Below are positions 8,247 to 16,954 of a DNA stretch of 64,000 bases, piece after piece. The DNA is taken from contig NZ_JARGDO010000002.1 of assembly GCF_029211185.1 (NCBI RefSeq), positions 225,950 through 289,949 on the forward strand. The letters are read 5' to 3'. How positions within the stretch are numbered: the first letter of the stretch is position 1; every line of letters starts with the position of its first letter. The notes under the pieces were generated by a model, which was given only the letters and a program-made list of their open reading frames with translations, did no database searches and was not told the origin of the DNA. Source of the stretch: Tessaracoccus caeni. GTDB taxonomy: Bacteria > Actinomycetota > Actinomycetes > Propionibacteriales > Propionibacteriaceae. A program made the translations under genes and the position numbers.

Positions 8247-9194
8247 ATGGAGCATCGGGCTCCGACTCTAGGCATCGACGAGTCGATAGAACTCGCTCAC
8301 GCCTGGATCCAGAGACTCGCGGATTCACAGGGCATACGCGTCTTGTTCATCAAGGGCCCGTCCTTGCACCTCCTCGACCTGCGCCCGTTCCATATCTCGT
8401 CGGACGTCGACATCATGGTTCACCCCGACGACTTTCCTCGCATGTGCGCCACCTTGGAGAAGGCAGGCTGGCGCCCTCGTGAGGCCGGCTTCCTGCTGGA
8501 CCACATCGCCCACCACTCGCGCACCTACCTTTCGGATCGCTGGCCGTGCGACATCGACATCCACCGGCGCTTTCCCGGATTCCTCACCGCCCAGGAGGAG
8601 GTGTTCGAGATCCTGTGGGAAGACCGAACCGTGCTGAGGTACGCCGATCACGACTGCACGACCACCGGGCGAAACGGCAGCGCCCTGGTGCTCGCACTGC
8701 ATGCCTTGCGCAGCCTCGCGCAGAGCACTCGCCACAATCAGGAGCTCGAGTATCTGCTCTCTGCCCCGTTCACCATCAGCGAACTGCAAGAGCTGGGGCG
8801 GCTCGCCAGCCGGACCGGCTGCACCGAGCCACTGGAAGCGATACTGGCTCAGCTCAATGCCCCCAGCCATCGCGACAAAGCGCCGCTGGACATCGGCGCG
8901 CTGCGCGACTGGAAGGTCCGCACGGATGTGAGGGAGAACGGCATCGGCGCGTACGCGTGGCTGAAGCTGGTCCTCGACGCTCCGCTCAGCAACAAGCCGA
9001 CCGTGCTGTGGCGAGCCATCTGGCCCACCGACAGCGACCTCACTCTGCACCATCCCGATCTGCCCAGCGACCCCGCAGCAAGGAACCGGATCCGGCGCAA
9101 GCGCCTGATCAGTGGAATCCGCGCGCTCCCCCACGTCGTCCGCTCGATCGTGCGCAACCGCCGGGCCGGCGGCGACACGCCCCAGCACCTGTGA
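8247..9194 (+). CDS. Nucleotidyltransferase-fold protein of the NTP_transf_5 type
   Basis: 315 aa. The polymerase-beta-like core is visible: an N-terminal FIKGPSLHLL helix, then SSDVDIMVHPDD with the two acidic metal ligands, and later CDIDIHRRFPG. This matches uncharacterised nucleotidyltransferases found next to HprK-related kinases and PqqD-like proteins in polysaccharide loci. I chose ATG 8247 over the ATG at 8220 because GGGAGA lies just upstream. The stop at 9194 is followed by a 268-bp gap before the sugar dehydrogenase. Its partner here is probably the HprK/PqqD fusion at 1886; the nucleotide-modified substrate is unknown. Confidence 0.75.
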   Translation: MEHRAPTLGIDESIELAHAWIQRLADSQGIRVLFIKGPSLHLLDLRPFHISSDVDIMVHPDDFPRMCATLEKAGWRPREAGFLLDHIAHHSRTYLSDRWPCDIDIHRRFPGFLTAQEEVFEILWEDRTVLRYADHDCTTTGRNGSALVLALHALRSLAQSTRHNQELEYLLSAPFTISELQELGRLASRTGCTEPLEAILAQLNAPSHRDKAPLDIGALRDWKVRTDVRENGIGAYAWLKLVLDAPLSNKPTVLWRAIWPTDSDLTLHHPDLPSDPAARNRIRRKRLISGIRALPHVVRSIVRNRRAGGDTPQHL

Positions 9195-9284
9195 CAGGGC
9201 ATGGATCGTGCTCGATTCCGCCTCATCCATCGCGGCAGAATGGCATGCACGGCAGGTGTCGCGGAGCCCGCGCACCGAGATCGA

Positions 9285-9315
9285 TTGCGGTGAACGACCC
9301 GTATCGGGCTAGGCT
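9285..9315 (+). promoter_or_regulatory. Candidate promoter for the nucleotide-sugar genes
   Basis: TTGCGG at 9285-9290 and TAGGCT at 9310-9315 are separated by 19 bp, about 150 nt before the ATG at 9463. Spacing is long, so this is only a candidate. Confidence 0.25.
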
Positions 9316-9462
9316 ATGACGGGAACGGCGTCCTGCCCTTAATACACCTCCTACGTTTCTGGGGTTTCCGCGCCGCCCACCATTCACGCTGAGAGCGCCG
9401 CGCGGTTCCACCCCGGCGATCCTCTCCAGACACAGTGCCTTGACCATGGGGAATGAGGAGAC

Positions 9463-10740
<1,278 letters not shown>

Positions 10741-10759
10741 CGCCGGCAAGGAGACAGAC

Positions 10760-11689
10760 ATGAAGATTCTCATCACCGGCGGCGCCGGATTCATCGGTTC
10801 GAACCTCGCTCGGCATGCCACCGCCGTCGGGCACGAGGTGACCGTGCTGGACGACCTGTCCACCGGCTACGAAGACAACCTCGACGGCTTGCCCGTCCGG
10901 TTCATCCGCGGCAGCCTCACCGAGCGCGACGTCGTCGTGGAAGCCTGTGGCGACCAGGACTCCATCGTGCATCTCGGTGCTCTCGGCAGCGTGCCCCGCA
11001 GCATCGCGAACCCGCAGCGCACCCACGAGGTCAACATCAACGGCACGCTGAACGTGCTGGAAGCGGCGCGGGAGGTCGGCGTCGGCCACCTGCTGTTCGC
11101 GTCGTCGAGCTCGGTCTACGGCAAGAACCCGGCGCTACCCAAGCACGAGCGCGAGTGGGTTCGCCCCATGAGCCCGTACGCCGTCACCAAGCTGGCCGGT
11201 GAGCAGTACATGCTCGCCTACCAGCAGGCCTTCGGTCTGGAGACGCTGGCATTCCGCTTCTTCAACGTCTACGGGCCAGGCCAGCGTCCCGGACACGCGT
11301 ATGCCGCAGTGATCCCCGTCTTCCTGGATTGCCTCCTGCGCGACCAGCCGCTGCCGGTGAACGGCGACGGAACCCAGTCGCGTGACTTCACCTACGTCGA
11401 CACGGTCTGCAGCGTGCTGCTGGACGCCGTTGAGCGCCGGGTGAGCCACGACGAGCCGGTGAACCTTGCCTTCGGCACCAACACCAACCTGCTCGAGCTG
11501 ATCGACAAGATCGCCCAGATCACGGGCCTCTCGCCGAGCGTCCTGCATCGCGACCCCCGGGCGGGCGACGTGCCGCATTCCCAGGCCGCGAACGCGGTGC
11601 TGCAGGGCTTGTTCCCGCAGGTCCAGCCCGTCGGCCTCGAACAGGGCATCGAGCGCACCTGGGAGTGGCTGAAGCAGGTCACCGTCTGA
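10760..11689 (+). CDS. NAD-dependent nucleotide-sugar 4-epimerase (TviC/WbpP-like SDR)
   Basis: 309 aa extended short-chain dehydrogenase. It has the NAD motif GGAGFIG at residues 7-13, ASSSSVYG with the catalytic Ser, and the Tyr-Lys pair in SPYAVTKLAGEQY. Substrate-side residues are in RFFNVYGPGQRPG. This is the epimerase partner of the dehydrogenase just upstream (AGGAGA at the ribosome site, 19-bp gap). UDP-uronic acid or UDP-HexNAc 4-epimerisation is likely; the exact sugar is inferred from the pairing only. The two-gene unit ends at a strong bidirectional terminator. Confidence 0.88.
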   Translation: MKILITGGAGFIGSNLARHATAVGHEVTVLDDLSTGYEDNLDGLPVRFIRGSLTERDVVVEACGDQDSIVHLGALGSVPRSIANPQRTHEVNINGTLNVLEAAREVGVGHLLFASSSSVYGKNPALPKHEREWVRPMSPYAVTKLAGEQYMLAYQQAFGLETLAFRFFNVYGPGQRPGHAYAAVIPVFLDCLLRDQPLPVNGDGTQSRDFTYVDTVCSVLLDAVERRVSHDEPVNLAFGTNTNLLELIDKIAQITGLSPSVLHRDPRAGDVPHSQAANAVLQGLFPQVQPVGLEQGIERTWEWLKQVTV

Positions 11690-11722
11690 TCGAGTGCCAC
11701 GAGGTTCCACGGAGCCGCTGAC

Positions 11723-11770
11723 ATAGAACGAGCCCCTCCCCGCCGGCCGGCGGGGAGGGGCTCGTTCTAT
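11723..11770. terminator. 48-bp perfect palindrome, bidirectional terminator
   Basis: Two 24-bp arms with no loop, GC-rich in the centre and beginning ATAGAACGAG. It sits between convergent genes ending at 11689 and 11783, so it can end transcription from both sides. Confidence 0.9.
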
Positions 11771-11782
11771 AGCCTGGTCGGC

Positions 11783-12817
11783 TCAGGAACGCGTGTCGAT
11801 CCCCTTGAAGGCCACGTACCACTTGGCGAACTCGCGAAGTCCCACCTCGAGCGGAACCACCGGAGTGAACCCGGTGGCGCCGTGCAGCTTGGTCGCGTCG
11901 GCGTAGGTCGCGGGGACGTCACCGGGCGGCAAGGCCTCGACGACCTTGTCGAAGACCACCTCGGAGCCCACGGCCTCCGTCAAGGACTCCTCCAGCGTTG
12001 CGATGAAGTGCGAGAGGGGCTCCGGCCGGCTGCCGCCGATGTTGTAGACCGTGTGGGGACGGGCACCCTCCGGCGCCTGGTCAATGAGGCGCGTGACGCT
12101 CTCGACCACGTCGTCGACGTAGGTGAAGTCGCGCGACGGCTCGGTACCCTCCTCGAGATCTCGGAAGACACGGATCGAGCGCCCGGCGAAGTAGCCCTCG
12201 GTGAAGCTGTAGTACGCCATGTCCGGCCGGCCGTAGGGGCCGTACACGGTGAAGAAGCGCAGCCCGGTGCTCGGTATTCCGTAGAGGTAGGCGTAGGTGT
12301 CGGCCATCAGCTCGTTGGAGCGCTTGGTCGCCGCGTAGAAGGACACGGGATGCTCGACCGGGTCGTCCTCGGCGAACGGAACCTTCGTGTTTCCGCCGTA
12401 GACGGAGCTCGACGACGCGTACAGGAGATGCCGAACCTGTCCGTAGCGGCAGGCCTCCAGCACGTTGGCGAAGCCGACGAGGTTGCTGTGCACGTAGGCG
12501 CCGGGATTCTCCAGGGAGTAGCGGACCCCGGCCTGTGCGGCCAGATGGACCACGACGGCGGGGTTCACCTCGTCGAATACGCGCGTGAGCGCGGCGTGGT
12601 CGGCGAGGTCGACCCGGTGAAACACGAACCGCTCATCGGTCTCGAGCAGGGCAAGACGCGCCTGCTTCAAGCTCGGGTCGTAATAGTCGTTCAGATTGTC
12701 GATCCCGATCACGCGGTGCCCCGTGTCGAGAAGCCGCCTGGTGAGGTGGAAACCCACAAAGCCCGCCGCGCCGGTGACGAGAATGCTTGGCTTCTCGGTC
12801 TCGTTGGCACTGTTCAT
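11783..12817 (-). CDS. NAD-dependent epimerase, UDP-glucuronate 4-epimerase type
   Basis: 344 aa SDR. It has the Rossmann motif GAAGFVGFH, the UDP-uronate family hallmark NLNDYYDPSLKQARL, catalytic YAATKRSNE and RFFTVYGPYGRPDMA. UDP-GlcA to UDP-GalA conversion is the family reaction (CapI/Cap1J/WcaG type). I chose ATG 12817 because GGAGG precedes it; a longer open frame exists upstream without such a site. It is the last gene of the minus-strand polysaccharide operon, 153 bp after the flippase gene. Confidence 0.88.
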   Translation of the reverse strand: MNSANETEKPSILVTGAAGFVGFHLTRRLLDTGHRVIGIDNLNDYYDPSLKQARLALLETDERFVFHRVDLADHAALTRVFDEVNPAVVVHLAAQAGVRYSLENPGAYVHSNLVGFANVLEACRYGQVRHLLYASSSSVYGGNTKVPFAEDDPVEHPVSFYAATKRSNELMADTYAYLYGIPSTGLRFFTVYGPYGRPDMAYYSFTEGYFAGRSIRVFRDLEEGTEPSRDFTYVDDVVESVTRLIDQAPEGARPHTVYNIGGSRPEPLSHFIATLEESLTEAVGSEVVFDKVVEALPPGDVPATYADATKLHGATGFTPVVPLEVGLREFAKWYVAFKGIDTRS

Positions 12818-12970
12818 ATCTGCCTCCAGGTTGGTTGGGCGTGGCCATCTGTGTGCGCGACAGCGCATGGGCACGCGGCGAAAAGATCGCATCCGGTAGT
12901 CGGTGTCAGGTGCCGGCAACGGGTGCTGCCGGCCGGGTTCGGAGTCTTTGGTCGATGCATCGCTGGCCGG

Positions 12971-14299
12971 CTATTCCTGCGAGGAGCCGGACGACGCAGC
13001 CCGCTGGCCCAAGAGATGGTCGGCCAGCAGGAACTGGAGCGCATAGCCCACCATCATGGCTCCACCCAGGGCCCAGATAGCGGCCTCAGGCCCCCACTGG
13101 AACAGGCTGACCCCGAGGATCGTCACGCAGATCAGGCCGATCCTGAGCACCGCGAGGACGAGGGCCGCGGCTTGCGCCTCCAGGAGGTCCAGGATGTTCG
13201 AGACGGGCTTGAACACGAACCGGGAACATACGCCGAGCGCCACCGCAGCGGAGATGCTTCCGGCGTAGCTCCAGCGCTCCCCGAAGATCAGGCTGAAGAC
13301 GGGCTCACCCAGCAGCAGGAGTGCCAGGCAGACGACGACGGCGCCGGCTCCCAGAACAAGCAGCAGGTGGCGCGCACGTCGCCTGAGGTACGCCGGATCC
13401 TTGTCCTTCAAGCGAGCGGCGTCGGAGAAGTAGACGCCGGCGATGGCGTCGCTCACCACATTGAGTGGCGCCTGGATGACGCCGATCGTGAAGCCGTAGG
13501 CGCCGACCAGGCCCGGGGCATACAGGGCGGTCAGGAGCAGGACGGGCAGAGCCGACGTCAGGTCGCCAAGGTAGCGGCGGACGGTGGTGAAGGTCATGAA
13601 CCGACGATGGGCCCACAGCGTGGCCTTCAGCTGATCCCACGGCAGCAGGATGCTGGAGGTCGCCCCGTCGCCCTCTGCCTTCGGACGCATGCGCGCGAGC
13701 GAGAGCAGGCCGCCGCCCTGGCCGATCATGCGCGCGAGGATCAGGCCAAGAGGACGGATCGAGGCCAGCCCGAGCGCAAGGCTGAGCGCCACCTGGGTCA
13801 GCGGACGGGTGACCTTCAGCCGCGCGATGGAACCGAAGTCCCTGCGCCGGTAGGCCCAGTGCGTCCAGATGGAAAGAACGCCGACGAGGAAGAATCCCAC
13901 CGGAACCAGCCATTGGTACGGCAGCATCGCCTCCATATCCAGCCACCGAAGGATGGGGCTTCCCCCCACGAGGGTGACGCCGAGCAGGACGACCGTGCTC
14001 ACCCCCAGCAGCACCCACGACGCGCTGTAGGCGCGCCATGCGTCCTCTTCGGTCTTCGCCGCGGGGATGCCCATCTCGACGTTGAAGGTGCCGAGCAGGC
14101 TGACCATGAGCAGCAGTGACGTGTACATCGCCAGGGTCGCGTAGTCATCTGGACTGTAGATCCTGCTCAGCAGGGGCGTCGTGAGAAGCACGACCAGCTG
14201 ACCCAAGGCCGATCCCCGGAAGAGGACGAGAACCCCTCTCCAGAACGAGGACTTCTTTACACGTGCGATGGCGCCACTGAGATTTTGCCGCAATCCCAT
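12971..14299 (-). CDS. Wzx-like oligosaccharide flippase
   Basis: 442 aa with 11-12 predicted membrane helices spread over the whole length. The N-terminal SALGQLVVLLTTPLLSRIYSP is the start typical of the polysaccharide transporter (Wzx/RfbX) family. It translocates undecaprenyl-linked repeat units to the outer face of the membrane. The ATG overlaps the stop of the upstream glycosyltransferase by one base (TAATG), showing translational coupling. With a Wzy-like polymerase, Wzz and a WecA-like initiator in the same locus, it completes a Wzx/Wzy-dependent pathway. Confidence 0.85.
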   Translation of the reverse strand: MGLRQNLSGAIARVKKSSFWRGVLVLFRGSALGQLVVLLTTPLLSRIYSPDDYATLAMYTSLLLMVSLLGTFNVEMGIPAAKTEEDAWRAYSASWVLLGVSTVVLLGVTLVGGSPILRWLDMEAMLPYQWLVPVGFFLVGVLSIWTHWAYRRRDFGSIARLKVTRPLTQVALSLALGLASIRPLGLILARMIGQGGGLLSLARMRPKAEGDGATSSILLPWDQLKATLWAHRRFMTFTTVRRYLGDLTSALPVLLLTALYAPGLVGAYGFTIGVIQAPLNVVSDAIAGVYFSDAARLKDKDPAYLRRRARHLLLVLGAGAVVVCLALLLLGEPVFSLIFGERWSYAGSISAAVALGVCSRFVFKPVSNILDLLEAQAAALVLAVLRIGLICVTILGVSLFQWGPEAAIWALGGAMMVGYALQFLLADHLLGQRAASSGSSQE

Positions 14300-15444
14300 T
14301 ACGAGGTCTTGCCTCGCGTCCCCGCGCGCTCGAAGAAGTAGCGCACATGCGGATCGGCGGAGAAGTCCTGGCCGACTCGCTCAGCGGCCACCCGTCCCAT
14401 CTTCTCGACCTGCGCTGGATCCTTGAGAATGCGGGCAAGCACATCGCGAAGATTCGCGTCGAAGTCGCCGGCATCGAACACGTAGCCGGTGACACCGACG
14501 CGGATGTAGCTCGCCGTGCCGTTGTCGGAGGAACACACAGGCATCACGCCTTGGGCCATCGCCTCGAGCTGCGAGCACGACGCCGGCTCCCCGACCGACG
14601 TCATGAGCAGCACGTCGTGGTCGAGGTAGAGCTGCGTCATCTCGTGGTGCGGAACGGGACCCGACACGCGGATCTCCATCGCATCGGACTCGGCAGCCAG
14701 GGCCTGAACCTCCTGGTAGACGGAATCGTCGAGGAAGCTCCCCACGACGGTCACCGAGACAGGATGCCCGTCGGCCACGCTCTTCAGAGCCCGGATCGTC
14801 TCCGGGATCATCTTGCGCGACACGTACTTGCCCACGATCAGGAAGTTGGTTCGGCCACCTCGGCGGTACTCGCGCGCCACTGCCTCAGGATTCGACTCGA
14901 CGACGAAGGGCAGATAGCGCCACCGCTGCCCCAGCATGAAGGTGTTCCGGTCGCGCACCTGCGGCCCGGCCACCTCGCCCGGCCTCGTGACCCGCTCGAT
15001 GGGAGTGATGACATCGCGCCCGAAGCAGCGGTACCAGAGCCTCTTGAGAAGACGTTCGGGCTTGGCGTACAGCGGCCGCTGCACATGAGCGACCAGCGGC
15101 ACCCGGATCAGCCTGGCGAAAAGCGAGAGGAGGAGCGCGGCGAACCGGAACCCCTTGATGACGACGACGTCCGGCCGAGAGACGAGGAGCGTCCGGTAGG
15201 CGGAGAGCGGAAACAGCCCCCACTTCAGCTCGGCGGAGTCCGTGTCGAGCGGTATCAGGCTGCGCGCGAAGCCCAGCACCTCCGGCACGACCACATCGTG
15301 ATCCTCCGAGTACTTGGAGGTGTTCACCAAGTAGCGAACCTCAGCCCCAGCCTCGACCAATGCCTGAACCAGGCCCTTCTCGTTCGTGTGGAAGCGGTAC
15401 GAGAAGAACATGACGCGAGGACGACGGCTAGCGTTTTTGTCCAC
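14299..15444 (-). CDS. Glycosyltransferase family 4 protein
   Basis: 381 aa GT-B-fold glycosyltransferase. The C-terminal half has the nucleotide-sugar EX7E motif in GEPASCSQLEAMAQG, and FLIVGKYVSRKMIPETIRAL opens the second Rossmann domain. The N-terminal half is the acceptor domain. It acts at the cytoplasmic face of the membrane, adding one sugar to the lipid-linked repeat unit. Its end is coupled by 1-bp overlap to the flippase gene and its start overlaps the polymerase gene by 17 bp. Donor and linkage cannot be deduced. Confidence 0.85.
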   Translation of the reverse strand: MDKNASRRPRVMFFSYRFHTNEKGLVQALVEAGAEVRYLVNTSKYSEDHDVVVPEVLGFARSLIPLDTDSAELKWGLFPLSAYRTLLVSRPDVVVIKGFRFAALLLSLFARLIRVPLVAHVQRPLYAKPERLLKRLWYRCFGRDVITPIERVTRPGEVAGPQVRDRNTFMLGQRWRYLPFVVESNPEAVAREYRRGGRTNFLIVGKYVSRKMIPETIRALKSVADGHPVSVTVVGSFLDDSVYQEVQALAAESDAMEIRVSGPVPHHEMTQLYLDHDVLLMTSVGEPASCSQLEAMAQGVMPVCSSDNGTASYIRVGVTGYVFDAGDFDANLRDVLARILKDPAQVEKMGRVAAERVGQDFSADPHVRYFFERAGTRGKTS

Positions 15445-16954
15445 GATTGATAAAACCTCTCAAAATAAAGTACATCGGCAAGATGATGTAGCCGATGTCT
15501 CGAATCGATCCGAGGATCTCGCGACGGGGCAACGTCAGGTTGAGCACCAGGAAGACCACCGGAACGGCGACCACCCAGGAGAAGCCCTCTCCTCGAACCC
15601 TGGGGCACATGAATCGACCCACGATGTATCCCAGGATCGGCATCGCGATCAGCGGGCCCATCATGCCGAAGTTGATGTAGGCCTCGGCCGGGATCGAATA
15701 GCCGGGTCCGTAGGACAGGCTGAGCGAGTCTTGCAGCCAGACGCCGAGCCGAGCATGCTGATTGGGGATCTGCTGGTAGGGAATGACGGCGGTGACGGCG
15801 GCCAGATACGTCATGCCCGAACGGAAGGGGTAGTCGTCGGGAACGAGCCGCATCGTCTCGATCAGCGGATACATGCTGTACCCCAGGATGCTGACCGAGT
15901 CGGTGATGCTCTGCACGATGCCTTCGGACACGACCGAGGTCCACAGATCGTTCACCGAGAGGAAGCCTTCGTTGCGTCCGGCCATGATCGCGGGGTAGAT
16001 GGCCAGGAGCGCCAGGACGAGGACGACCAGCAGCATTCGCGGCGGCTTCACCTTACCCACGCCGTAGCGGCGAGCGAGCCACAGGAGGATGATGAGCATC
16101 GCCGTCGACTCGGTGCGTTCGCCGGCGAGCAGCAGCAGGCTCGAGTAGCCGATGACGATGAGGGCGATGAACCAGAAAGGCCCTCGCCGGCGCCGAAGAC
16201 CGAGCAGCGCGCAGAAGATGCCGGCCTTGAAGACCGACTCGCCCAACAGCGAGACCTTGAGCTGTGTGGTGGAGGAATAGAGGCTGACGTCGTTGATGCC
16301 GGCATATCCGTGAGCCAGCGCCAACGGCACCATCTCCGCAAGATAGTTAAGGAAGAACGGGGCACCGATGATCATCGCGGCGAAGCCGAATCGCCGAAGA
16401 GCAGCCTCGCTTGCGAGCGAGATGTCCTCGTCCTCGCCCTCGGCCGGCAGGGGCTTGCGGGCCCGCCGCATGGCGATCAGCACACCGGCCACGAGGTACG
16501 AGAAGCAGCTCACCGTGTAGACGGAGGCCCGCAGGATGACCTCGTGGGTGAATTTGTCCTCGATGACGAATCCCGTCGCCTTCACCCCGAAGAGCGAAAG
16601 CATGGTCTGGCCCATCGTGAACAGGAGGAACGAGCACAGGAACAGCGACGGCGGGTTGACCCACGATTGGCCGGGCTCACGGAAGGCACGCGCGGCGAAA
16701 ACAAGCAGCACGAGGGCGAACAGTGCGACCATCTTGATCTGCCACTCGAGATCTCCCACGCCGCTGTTGATCCCAGTTGCGACGACCTGGAGCACCACGC
16801 CGACCGTGAAGAACCCCACGACCGCGAGCGGCGACGGCGAGCTCTTGTACGCGGGCATCTCCATCGCGGCGGAGCCGGACGGACCTCTCCTCGACGCGTA
16901 CGAGAGACTCTGACGGTCATTCCCCTTCACCGGCCAGACCTCCTCCCAAGTCAT
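15428..16954 (-). CDS. Wzy-like polysaccharide polymerase
   Basis: About 508 aa with 11-13 hydrophobic segments and a large extracellular loop (about residues 330-400, containing PNQHARLGVWLQDSLSLSYGPGYS). This is the usual architecture of O-antigen/capsule polymerases, which join repeat units on the outer membrane face. Wzy proteins diverge too far for motif-based proof; the call rests on topology and operon position between glycosyltransferases and Wzx. The start is uncertain: ATG 16954 overlaps the upstream gene by 38 bp, while GTG near 16930 and ATG 16864 are alternatives. Confidence 0.75.
   Translation of the reverse strand: MTWEEVWPVKGNDRQSLSYASRRGPSGSAAMEMPAYKSSPSPLAVVGFFTVGVVLQVVATGINSGVGDLEWQIKMVALFALVLLVFAARAFREPGQSWVNPPSLFLCSFLLFTMGQTMLSLFGVKATGFVIEDKFTHEVILRASVYTVSCFSYLVAGVLIAMRRARKPLPAEGEDEDISLASEAALRRFGFAAMIIGAPFFLNYLAEMVPLALAHGYAGINDVSLYSSTTQLKVSLLGESVFKAGIFCALLGLRRRRGPFWFIALIVIGYSSLLLLAGERTESTAMLIILLWLARRYGVGKVKPPRMLLVVLVLALLAIYPAIMAGRNEGFLSVNDLWTSVVSEGIVQSITDSVSILGYSMYPLIETMRLVPDDYPFRSGMTYLAAVTAVIPYQQIPNQHARLGVWLQDSLSLSYGPGYSIPAEAYINFGMMGPLIAMPILGYIVGRFMCPRVRGEGFSWVVAVPVVFLVLNLTLPRREILGSIRDIGYIILPMYFILRGFINRGQKR

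Noticed and set aside
11882..14119. Long open frame on the plus strand opposite the epimerase and flippase genes
   Set aside because: It is antisense to two clear genes, has no recognisable domain and an Arg/Gly/His-rich composition typical of shadow frames in GC-rich DNA.
16582..16920. Short frame starting with ATG and a good GAAGGGGA site at the start of the Wzy-like gene
   Set aside because: It is frame-shifted against the polymerase, Arg-rich and domain-free; the polymerase frame explains the region.
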